From contig NZ_JABKDE010000001.1 in NCBI RefSeq assembly GCF_013623835.1, positions 558,001 through 622,000 of the forward strand: 64,000 bases of DNA, written 5' to 3'. Below, in pieces: positions 55,644 through 64,000 of this stretch. A program made the translations under genes and the position numbers. A model generated the notes under the pieces. It made no database searches. It saw nothing but the letters and a program-made list of their open reading frames with translations, and was not told the DNA's origin. Position 1 is the first letter of the stretch; each line of letters opens with the position of its first letter. The DNA is from Brevibacterium oceani (GTDB lineage: Bacteria; Actinomycetota; Actinomycetes; Actinomycetales; Brevibacteriaceae).

Positions 55644-57506
55644 TCAGCTCGAGGCGAACTGGGTGGCGTAGAGCTCGGCGTATCGGCCGCCGCGGCCGAC
55701 CAGTTCCTCATGCGTACCTGATTCGACGATGCGACCGGCCTCGACGACGAGGATCGTATCGGCCTGCCGCACCGTGGAGAGCCGGTGCGCGATGACCAGT
55801 GCCGTACGCCCGTGCATCGCCTGGGCCAGGGCCTGCTGGATCGCGGCCTCGTTCGTCGAATCCAGCGCCGAGGTGGCTTCGTCGAGGACGACGATCTCCG
55901 GGCTCGCCAGCAGCATGCGGGCGATCGTCAGTCGCTGACGCTCACCGCCGGAGAGACGGTACCCGCGCTCACCGACGACCGTGTCGAGACCATCGGGCAG
56001 CGCGTCGATGACGCCTCGCAGCTGCGCGCGTGTGAGTGCATCCCACATCTGCTCCTCGGTGGCGTCGGGATTGACGAGCTGAAGGTTCGCGCGGATCGAC
56101 TCATGGAAGACGTGACCGTCCTGGGTGACCACGCCGACAGCCTCGCGCAGATCGGCGAACGACAGATCCCGCACATCGACTCCGCCGATGCTGATCGTGC
56201 CGCCGGTGACATCGTAGAGGCGGGGCAGCAGGGATGCGATCGTCGACTTGCCGGCACCGGAGGAGCCGACGAGGGCGACCGTGTGTCCGGCCGGAATCGT
56301 GAAACTGAGGTCATGGATGACCTCGTCGCCGCTGCGGGAGTCGAGCACGGAGACGTCCTCGAGGCTCGCCAGGCTGACCTGTTCGGCACTCGGGTAGGCG
56401 AAGTCGACATGATCGAAGGACACGTCCAGACCGCCGGCAGGCAGCGCACGCGGCTTCTCGGGTTCCTTGAAGTACGGCACGAGATCGAGGATCTCGAACA
56501 CGCGCTGGAATGACACGACAGCGCTCTGGATGTCCAGACGAGCATTGGCGAGCATCGTCAGCGGAGTGTAGAGCCGGGTCAGCAGCAGCGCCAAGGTGAC
56601 GACCTGACCGGCATTGAGGTTGCCGAGCACGGCTTGAGCACCGCCGACGCCGTAGACCAAGGCGAGAGCGAGGGCGGAGACCAGCGTCAGTGAGGACACG
56701 AACGTCGACTGCAGCATCGCGACCTTCACCCCGATGTCGCGGACCTGTCCGGCGCGGTCGGCGAACTCCTCATTCTCCTTGCGGGGATTGCCGAAGAGCT
56801 TGATCAGCGTGGCGCCGGCCGCGGAGAACCGCTCGGTCATCCGCGTCGACATGTCCGCGGAGTTGTTCGCGGCTTCGAACTGCAGGGAGGCGAGTCTGCC
56901 CGACAGCATGCGGGTGGGGATGATGAACAGCGGCAGCAGCAGGATCGACATCACGGTCACCTGCCACGAGATCGTGACCATGACACCGACCGTCAGGGCC
57001 AAGGAGACGAAGTTGGACACGATGCCCGACAGCGTGTTGGAAAACGCCCGCTGGGCACCGATGACGTCGGTGTTGAGCCTGGAGACCAGGGCGCCGGTGC
57101 GAGTGCGGTTGAAGAAGGCGATCGGCATCGCCTGGACGTGGTCGTATACGGCCGTGCGCAGATCGAAGATGAGTCCCTCACCGATGCGCGAGGACAGATA
57201 GCGGTTGGTGATCGAGATGGCGGCGTCCGCGATGGCGAGTCCGCCGATCGCGACGGCCAGCCACACCACAGTGGCCACCGGACCGCCGCCGGTGATCGCG
57301 TTGACGACGTCGCCGGCGAGCACCGGATTGAGCACGCCGATTCCTGCAGTGAGCACGGAGAGGATGAGGAAGACGATGAGTTTGCGCTTGTGCCGGGAGG
57401 CGTATGCGGCGATTCGCCGGTAGATGCCAGGCTGGATGGACGTCTGCGGGGTCTTCTGGGTCTTGACCGAGGAGTACATGACGCGGTGAGGGGAGGGCAT
57501 ACTCAT
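55644..57506 (-). CDS. ABC transporter, fused permease and ATPase (exporter type)
   Basis: 620 residues. A six-helix membrane domain (about 36-330; 'LIVFLILSVLTAGIGVLNPV', 'RTRTGALVSRLNTDVIGAQR') is followed by an ATPase domain: Walker A 'VGSSGAGKST', signature 'YRLSGGERQRLTIARMLL', Walker B 'EIVVLDEATSALDS', 'VIAHRLSTVRQAD'. ATG 57506 has GAAAGGGG upstream. Multidrug or lipid exporter of the MsbA/LmrA group; substrate unknown. Monocistronic. Confidence 0.93.
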   Translation of the reverse strand: MSMPSPHRVMYSSVKTQKTPQTSIQPGIYRRIAAYASRHKRKLIVFLILSVLTAGIGVLNPVLAGDVVNAITGGGPVATVVWLAVAIGGLAIADAAISITNRYLSSRIGEGLIFDLRTAVYDHVQAMPIAFFNRTRTGALVSRLNTDVIGAQRAFSNTLSGIVSNFVSLALTVGVMVTISWQVTVMSILLLPLFIIPTRMLSGRLASLQFEAANNSADMSTRMTERFSAAGATLIKLFGNPRKENEEFADRAGQVRDIGVKVAMLQSTFVSSLTLVSALALALVYGVGGAQAVLGNLNAGQVVTLALLLTRLYTPLTMLANARLDIQSAVVSFQRVFEILDLVPYFKEPEKPRALPAGGLDVSFDHVDFAYPSAEQVSLASLEDVSVLDSRSGDEVIHDLSFTIPAGHTVALVGSSGAGKSTIASLLPRLYDVTGGTISIGGVDVRDLSFADLREAVGVVTQDGHVFHESIRANLQLVNPDATEEQMWDALTRAQLRGVIDALPDGLDTVVGERGYRLSGGERQRLTIARMLLASPEIVVLDEATSALDSTNEAAIQQALAQAMHGRTALVIAHRLSTVRQADTILVVEAGRIVESGTHEELVGRGGRYAELYATQFASS

Positions 57507-57754
57507 GGCGGGCCCCTTTCTGCTGCCGATGCGACCGGGGGCCGACGGGGATCACCGGCGGTGATGAACGGGAATGCCCGTGGCGATACGAGGATCGCCC
57601 GTATCCGGTCGCCGCCGCGGGCAGGTGACCCGCTGGCGAAGAATAGAACAGTGCACACAGTGCAACTGCGTACGAGCTGAAACTATTTCCTCACCCGTAA
57701 GCGAAGTCGGTCACAGCACGCGCGCACGGCACGCCCACCCAGCACGACCGCGCC

Positions 57755-58792
57755 TCACAGCTTCCGCAGCTGCACCTTCCGGATGGTGTGGTCGGCGGAC
57801 TTGTGGAGCACGAGGTCGGCGCGACCACGGCTGGGTTGGACGTTCTCCCGCAGGTTCGGGAAGTTGATCGAGTCCCAGATCTCCGTGGCCAGGGTGATCG
57901 CCTCGTCGTCGCCGAGCTTCGAATACCGGTGGAAGTAGGAGTCCTCGTCCTGGAAGGCGCCGTGCTTGAGTTTGAGGAAGCGGGAGACGTACCACTCGCG
58001 GATGTCCCTCGAGCGGGCGTCGACATAGACGGAGAAGTCGAAGTAGTCGCTGATCGACAGGCCCAGCGTGCCGTCGCTGCGCGGGCGGGCGGGCTGGAGG
58101 ACGTTGAGGCCCTCGACGATGAGCACGTCAGGGGACCGGACTACCACCTCGGCGCCGGGGACGATGTCGTAGGTGTGATGGGAGTACACGGGCGCGCGGA
58201 CCTCGGGGGATCCGGCCTTGACTGCGGCGATGAACTGCAGCAGCTTGCGCCGGTCGTAGGATTCGGGGAATCCCTTGCGCCCGTTGAGGCGGCGTCGTTC
58301 GAGCTCGGCGTTGGGGTAGAGGAACCCGTCGGTGGTGATGAGCTCGACCCGCGGGGTGTCGGGCCAGCGCGCGAGCAGTTCGCGCAGCACACGAGCCGTC
58401 GTCGACTTGCCGACGGCGACGGATCCGGCGACGCCGATGACGAACGGGGTGCGTTTGGCCTCCTGCGGTTCCAAGCCCCGATCGTGCAGCGGGGAGAAGA
58501 ACTCCCTGGTCATGTCGTGTTTGGCCCGCCGGGCGGAGACGTAGAGGTTGAGCAGCCGCGACAGCGGCAGGTACACCTGGGCCACCTCGTCGAGGTTGAT
58601 CCGATCGCCGAGGCCGCGCAGCCTCTCGATGTCACGCTGCTTCAGCGGCAGGGGAGTGGCCTGGGCGAGCGTGCCCCACACATCCCGGTCGAACTCCCAG
58701 AACGGGGACACCGATTCGGACTCGAGGCGGCGTCCGGTGTTCAGACCAGCGAGGCGGCGCGCACGGTCCAACTGAGGGTCGACATGGCTCAT
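57755..58792 (-). CDS. coaA: Type I pantothenate kinase
   Basis: First step of CoA synthesis, phosphorylating pantothenate made by PanB/PanC. P-loop '[17 protein letters not shown]', '[19 protein letters not shown]', '[15 protein letters not shown]', '[12 protein letters not shown]', '[11 protein letters not shown]', 'SFYVDA'-like '[19 protein letters not shown]'. 345 residues, slightly longer than the E. coli enzyme. CACAAT six bases before ATG suggests a leaderless start. Confidence 0.96.
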   Translation of the reverse strand: MSHVDPQLDRARRLAGLNTGRRLESESVSPFWEFDRDVWGTLAQATPLPLKQRDIERLRGLGDRINLDEVAQVYLPLSRLLNLYVSARRAKHDMTREFFSPLHDRGLEPQEAKRTPFVIGVAGSVAVGKSTTARVLRELLARWPDTPRVELITTDGFLYPNAELERRRLNGRKGFPESYDRRKLLQFIAAVKAGSPEVRAPVYSHHTYDIVPGAEVVVRSPDVLIVEGLNVLQPARPRSDGTLGLSISDYFDFSVYVDARSRDIREWYVSRFLKLKHGAFQDEDSYFHRYSKLGDDEAITLATEIWDSINFPNLRENVQPSRGRADLVLHKSADHTIRKVQLRKL

Positions 58793-58819
58793 TCGACCAT
58801 TGTGTCATGCGTCATGTTC

Positions 58820-58950
58820 GCCCCGTCACCGAGGTCCGACCCGGCGCCGTACCCGCCCCATCGCCGAGGTTACTGTCGGGCCCCGTACCAACCCTCGCTG
58901 AGGCGGCGGTCGACCCTCATCACCGAGGTGGTCATCGGTGCCCGTGACCG
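58820..58950. repeat. Degenerate tandem array with CCGAGG cores
   Basis: Four blocks about 30-36 bp apart each contain (C/T)GAGG(T/C) after ATCACC, TCGCC or CTCGC (for example TCACCGAGGTCCGACC, ATCGCCGAGGTTAC, CTCGCTGAGGCGGCGG, TCACCGAGGTGGTC). Lies in the coaA–glmS divergent spacer. Resembles the 34517-34618 array. Confidence 0.55.
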
Positions 58951-59021
58951 CCTCCGCGTGCGGTTCGTCACGTTGACCGGATCGTGACTCGCCGGAATGA
59001 GCGAGATTCGCCGGGAGTGCG

Positions 59022-59027
59022 TAAAAT
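59022..59027 (+). promoter_or_regulatory. -10 element, leaderless start of glmS
   Basis: TAAAAT ends seven bases before ATG 59035; no ribosome-binding site. Confidence 0.5.
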
Positions 59028-59034
59028 CTCCCTC

Positions 59035-60909
<1,875 letters not shown>

Positions 60910-60996
60910 CCCGCCTCGGTGCTGGACGGGATATGGTCCGGTCCGGCACCGTGGACCGATGATTGTCGCTGCCGAGGAGTCTGAGGAGGAGCGAGT

Positions 60997-61455
60997 ATGG
61001 CGATTCTAGGGATCGGCACTGACATCGCCGATGTGCCGCGTTTCGCCGAGCACATCGAACGCGTGCCCGAACTCCTCGACCGGCTGCTCACCCCCGGCGA
61101 GCAGCTCAAACGCAACGGAAAACGCCGTACCGATGCGTCCTTGGCGGCCCGGTTCTCCGCGAAGGAGGCACTGAAGAAGGCGATCGGCTTCCCCGGGTGG
61201 CTGCCCTGGCAGTCCGCCGAGGTGGTCCCCGCCCGCTCCGGTGCGCCCAGTTTCCGTCTGCGTGGGCTCGTCCTCGAGCATTTCAAACGCATCGGCGGCC
61301 AGAACATCCACCTCTCGATCACCCATGATGCGAACCTCACGATGACGTTCGTCATCGCCGAGGGGGAGGGGCCGTCCCTGAGCCCTGGCATCGAGGGGGT
61401 CGCCGAGCACTTCACCCATTCGATGTACGGACGGAATCTTCGGTCCCAGGACTGA
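60997..61455 (+). CDS. acpS: Holo-[acyl-carrier-protein] synthase
   Basis: Transfers phosphopantetheine from CoA to acyl carrier protein. 'ILGIGTDIADVPRF' with the metal aspartate, 'AARFSAKEALKKAIG', 'HLSITHDANLTMTFVIAEG'. 152 residues, about 25 longer than most at the C-terminus ('EGVAEHFTHSMYGRNLRSQD'). GAGGAGCGAG precedes ATG 60997. The glmS–acpS–nnr order is common in actinobacteria. Confidence 0.95.
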   Translation: MAILGIGTDIADVPRFAEHIERVPELLDRLLTPGEQLKRNGKRRTDASLAARFSAKEALKKAIGFPGWLPWQSAEVVPARSGAPSFRLRGLVLEHFKRIGGQNIHLSITHDANLTMTFVIAEGEGPSLSPGIEGVAEHFTHSMYGRNLRSQD

Positions 61456-61495
61456 TGCCGGAGGACTGACGCCGGATGACTGACACTGCAGCTGA

Positions 61496-61501
61496 GACAA
61501 T
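61496..61501 (+). promoter_or_regulatory. -10-like element, leaderless start of the DJ-1 gene
   Basis: GACAAT ends six bases before ATG 61508. A weaker match than the others. Confidence 0.35.
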
Positions 61502-61507
61502 GAGTCC

Positions 61508-62128
61508 ATGGATTCACGGACTCGCAATGTTGCAGTGGTGCTCTTCGACGGCTTCGAGGTGCTCGACGTCTTCGGTCCTGTCGAACTCTTCAGCCGGCTC
61601 CCCGATGCCTTCGCCCTGACCTATGTCGCGGCGCAGCCGGGACGTGTGCGCAGCGCCCAGGGCATCGAGGTCATCGTCACCGAGCCCTTCGACACCGCGA
61701 ACACCCCGGACATCGTCATGGTCCCCGGCGGAATGGGCACCCGGAACTTGGTCGACGACCGAGGTTTCCTCGACGGCTTCGTGGACTGGTCGGCCGGTGC
61801 CGAGTTCATCACCTCGGTGTGCACCGGTTCGGCGGTCCTCGCGGCCGCGGGTCTGCTCGACGGGTACCGGGCGACGTCGAATAAGAAGGCGTTCACCTGG
61901 GCGGCCGAACACGGTGAGGACGTCACCTGGGTGCCGCAGGCGCGTTGGGTCGAGGACCGGGACCGGTGGACCTCATCGGGTGTGGCCGCCGGCATGGACA
62001 TGACCGCCGCGCTCATCGCCCATCTCCACGGCGCCGAGGCGGCCGCGACCGCCGCGAACGAGATCGAACTCGACATCCACACCGATCCCGACTGGGATCC
62101 ATTCGCCGCCCACCACGGGCTTGTTTGA
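61508..62128 (+). CDS. DJ-1/PfpI-family protein
   Basis: Class I amidotransferase-like fold: 'VVLFDGFEVLDVFGPVELFS', 'MVPGGMGTRNLVDD', nucleophile elbow 'FITSVCTGSAVLAAAGLLDG', 'ATSNKKAFTWAAEHG', 'TSSGVAAGMDMTAALI'. 206 residues. Closest in style to isonitrile-hydratase/GATase-like stand-alone members. It interrupts the acpS–nnr cluster. Substrate unknown. Confidence 0.9.
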   Translation: MDSRTRNVAVVLFDGFEVLDVFGPVELFSRLPDAFALTYVAAQPGRVRSAQGIEVIVTEPFDTANTPDIVMVPGGMGTRNLVDDRGFLDGFVDWSAGAEFITSVCTGSAVLAAAGLLDGYRATSNKKAFTWAAEHGEDVTWVPQARWVEDRDRWTSSGVAAGMDMTAALIAHLHGAEAAATAANEIELDIHTDPDWDPFAAHHGLV

Positions 62129-62195
62129 CCATGCTGGTTGTGGTTAAGGCGGGCACGCAGTAAATGCTCTGCGGCTGATTCACCACTGCTCCCGG

Positions 62196-62201
62196 TAGAA
62201 T
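62196..62201 (+). promoter_or_regulatory. -10 element of the VbhA-like gene
   Basis: TAGAAT, 40 bases before ATG 62242, leaving room for the AGGGAGG site at 62224-62230. Confidence 0.4.
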
Positions 62202-62241
62202 GGTGGGTATCGCGCGGAATGCTAGGGAGGCCGATCGAGCG

Positions 62242-62430
62242 ATGCAATCAACCGCGAACGATTGCCGGTCGATTCGGGCTGCCCACGTAGCTGAAAGTGC
62301 TCACAGCGGCGAGATGGACGGTCTCTCGGTCAGCGCGGAGACCCAGGCGGACGCCGATCGCTATATCAATGGAGACATTGACGCCGACGAGGTTGTGGCT
62401 CGTACTCGTGCGCGTTATGGACTTTCCTGA
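62242..62430 (+). CDS. VbhA-like small antitoxin
   Basis: 62 residues from ATG 62242 with AGGGAGG at 62224-62230; ATG 62200 would overlap the -10 element. The C-terminal half 'DGLSVSAETQADADRYINGD' then 'IDADEVVARTRARYGLS' matches antitoxin VbhA domains, which inhibit Fic AMP-transferases. The N-terminal part holds 'ESAHSGEMDG'. The size equals that of Bartonella VbhA as I recall it. No Fic gene lies next to it here: it sits between the DJ-1 and M20 genes, so it is an orphan or acts on a distant toxin. Confidence 0.7.
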   Translation: MQSTANDCRSIRAAHVAESAHSGEMDGLSVSAETQADADRYINGDIDADEVVARTRARYGLS

Positions 62431-62510
62431 CCCGATGCCGGATTCCGTGACAGGTGTCCGGCCTGACAAGACCAACGCCCAGTCTCAATCCGCCTGCGCC
62501 TGCTGGGTAA

Positions 62511-62516
62511 TAGACT
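62511..62516 (+). promoter_or_regulatory. -10 element, leaderless start of the M20 gene
   Basis: TAGACT ends seven bases before ATG 62524; no ribosome-binding site. Confidence 0.5.
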
Positions 62517-62523
62517 CAGCACC

Positions 62524-63828
62524 ATGAGCTCACTTCCCAACGATGCCGACAACACTCCCACCGCGAACGACGCCAACGCCGCTGCGGCTACCCCCACACC
62601 CACCATCCACCTGCCCACCGCCGAGGATGCCGCGGACATCGCGCCCGGCTTGGTCACTCTTCGCCGCGCACTCCACGAGAACGTCGAGGTCGGCCTCGAC
62701 CTGCCGACCACGCAGAAACTCGTCCTCGACGCCATCGAAGGCCTCGACGTGGAAGTCAGCACGGGCGAGAACCTGTCCTCGATCACCGTCGTCCTCCGCG
62801 GCGGCGCCCGCACGGAAGACTCGACCGGTGTGGTGCCCGCCGTCCTCCTGCGTGGGGACATGGACGGACTGCCCGTGAACGAGGCGACCGGATTCGACTT
62901 CGCGGCCACCTCGGGGAGGATGCACGCCTGCGGCCACGACCTCCACACCGCCGGCCTCGTCGGTGCACTCAAACTCCTCCACCGCGACCGTGACTCCCTG
63001 CCCGGCGACGTCGTGTTCATGTTCCAACCCGGCGAAGAAGGCTACGACGGGGCAGGGAAGATGATCGACGAAGGCGTCCTCGACGCCGCCGGACCCCGGG
63101 TCAAGGCCGCCTTCGGCATCCACGTCTCCGCCGACGCCGACCTCGGAGTCGCCAGCTCCCGTCCCGGGTCCTATATGGCGGCGTTCTCGAAGATGACGAT
63201 CACCGTCCACGGCAAAGGCACGCACGCCTCCCGCCCCGCCACCGGCAAAGACCCCATCCAGGTCGGCGCCATGCTCGTCGGCCAGCTGCAGGAATACGTC
63301 ACCCGCCGCTTCGACATCTTCGACCCGCTCGTCGTCACCGTCGGCCAGTTCAACGGCGGCACCGCCCCGAACGTCATCCCCGACAGTGCCCGCCTCGTCG
63401 TCAGCGTCCGCACGTTCTCCGAAGCCGTGACCTCCCGCGCCGAGGTGGAGCTGCCGAACCTCGTCCGTGACCTCGTCGCCGCCCACGGTCTCACCGCCGA
63501 GGTGGACTACGAGCAGATCCTTCCCCCGACGATCAACAACGACGCCGAAGCCGAATTCTTCCTGGCCACGTTCACCGACCTCTTCGGTGAGGAGAGGACC
63601 GTGCGCAAGGCCAACCCGCTGCCCGGCTCCGAAGACTTCTCCCGCGTCCTCGACGCCGTCCCCGGCGCCTACGGACACTTCGGCGTGGCGCTGCCGAACC
63701 TCCCTGTCGACGAACGCGAAGCCAACCATTCGCCACGCGCTCGCCACAGCGACGACGGTCTGGCCGACCAGGCACTGTTCCTCGCCCATCTTGCCGGACG
63801 CCGGCTCGCCCAGCTGGCCGAGGACTGA
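62524..63828 (+). CDS. M20-family amidohydrolase (M20D type)
   Basis: Zinc-dependent hydrolase of N-acyl amino acids or related amides. 'LLRGDMDGLPVNEATGFDF', 'GRMHACGHDLHTAGLVGAL' with metal ligands, 'FMFQPGEEGYDGAGKMIDEG' with the catalytic glutamates, 'HGKGTHASRPATGKDPI', 'NPLPGSEDFSRVLDAVPGAY'. 434 residues; the first 35 are Asn/Ala/Thr/Pro-rich. IAA-amino acid hydrolase/hippurate hydrolase-like; substrate unknown. Confidence 0.93.
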   Translation: MSSLPNDADNTPTANDANAAAATPTPTIHLPTAEDAADIAPGLVTLRRALHENVEVGLDLPTTQKLVLDAIEGLDVEVSTGENLSSITVVLRGGARTEDSTGVVPAVLLRGDMDGLPVNEATGFDFAATSGRMHACGHDLHTAGLVGALKLLHRDRDSLPGDVVFMFQPGEEGYDGAGKMIDEGVLDAAGPRVKAAFGIHVSADADLGVASSRPGSYMAAFSKMTITVHGKGTHASRPATGKDPIQVGAMLVGQLQEYVTRRFDIFDPLVVTVGQFNGGTAPNVIPDSARLVVSVRTFSEAVTSRAEVELPNLVRDLVAAHGLTAEVDYEQILPPTINNDAEAEFFLATFTDLFGEERTVRKANPLPGSEDFSRVLDAVPGAYGHFGVALPNLPVDEREANHSPRARHSDDGLADQALFLAHLAGRRLAQLAED

Positions 63829-63913
63829 GAGCACCGGCCCCTCACCACGGTCGGCTCTGGCCCCGGAGGGGGGAAACGGCATACGGTGCAGGGATGGACG
63901 TGAAGGAGCAGCG

Positions 63914-64000
63914 ATGAGTGTGTTTGCCTATCCCAGTCAGGTCATCCGCGACGCCGAGGAGCCCCTCCTCGACGCCGGTGTCCCGCTCATGGCCCGTGCC
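63914..64000 (+). CDS. nnr: NAD(P)HX epimerase/dehydratase N-terminus, cut by the window edge
   Basis: Only 29 codons are visible: 'SQVIRDAEEPLLDAGVPLMA' matches the start of YjeF-type NAD(P)HX epimerases ('IRxAEAPLLAAGVPLM'). AAGGAG at 63903-63908 precedes ATG 63914. The position after glmS–acpS supports the call. Confidence 0.75.
   Translation, partial: MSVFAYPSQVIRDAEEPLLDAGVPLMARA

Overview
This is a high-GC, gene-dense bacterial chromosome segment with short or overlapping gene junctions, GTG/TTG starts and several apparently leaderless promoters. Gene content points to a free-living actinobacterium: guaB3, a SURF1–DUF3817–guaA block, a bioY-M-N transporter with a BioQ-like operator, a DtxR/IdeR iron box, and glmS–acpS–nnr. 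A Brevibacterium-like organism (Micrococcales) is my guess from overall style; no search was run. The window opens inside guaB and closes inside what looks like nnr (NAD(P)HX epimerase/dehydratase).

Layout. (1) 1-7.8 kb: guaB tail, a repeat-rich spacer, then an iron-regulated three-gene hydroxamate siderophore operon whose last gene fuses an acyltransferase to an NIS synthetase. (2) 8-12.5 kb: a LacI-type regulator, a perfect operator and a xylose-type ABC importer. (3) 12.7-16.3 kb: TPP riboswitch and thiMED-tenA. (4) 16.3-20.2 kb: an accessory island of visibly lower GC. It holds an IS5-type transposase fragment, an acidic protein and a secreted NucA/NucB-type nuclease gene interrupted by an in-frame stop. 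It is bracketed by a duplicated tenA-tail / DUF1648 segment. (5) 20.6-28 kb: nadA-nadB-nadC-cysteine desulfurase, divergent from panB-panC. (6) 28-38.7 kb: channel-like membrane protein, LysE/LysR pair, guaB3, SURF1, DUF3817, guaA, and bioY-M-N. (7) 38.8-46.3 kb: a frameshifted DUF3800-like gene, a cysteine-less isochorismatase-like protein, a glycosyltransferase, a LemA-like protein, truA and an LPXTG-anchored 5'-nucleotidase. (8) 46.5-55.5 kb: two tandem paralogous alkaline-phosphatase-like membrane proteins, rplM-rpsI, glmM and an AbiEi/DUF559-type gene flanked by two homologous 68-bp hairpins. (9) 55.6-64 kb: an ABC exporter, coaA, glmS, acpS, a DJ-1/PfpI protein, a VbhA-like small antitoxin, an M20 peptidase and the nnr start.

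Functionally the window is rich in cofactor supply (thiamine salvage, NAD synthesis with its own desulfurase, pantothenate and CoA, biotin uptake), purine synthesis (guaB, guaB3, guaA) and cell-wall amino sugar synthesis (glmS, glmM). The most unusual material is the nuclease island with its single-crossover-like architecture, families of dispersed intergenic palindromes (one pair with compensatory base changes), and heavy over-use of a CCGAGGYGG-type motif in genes and spacers on both strands.
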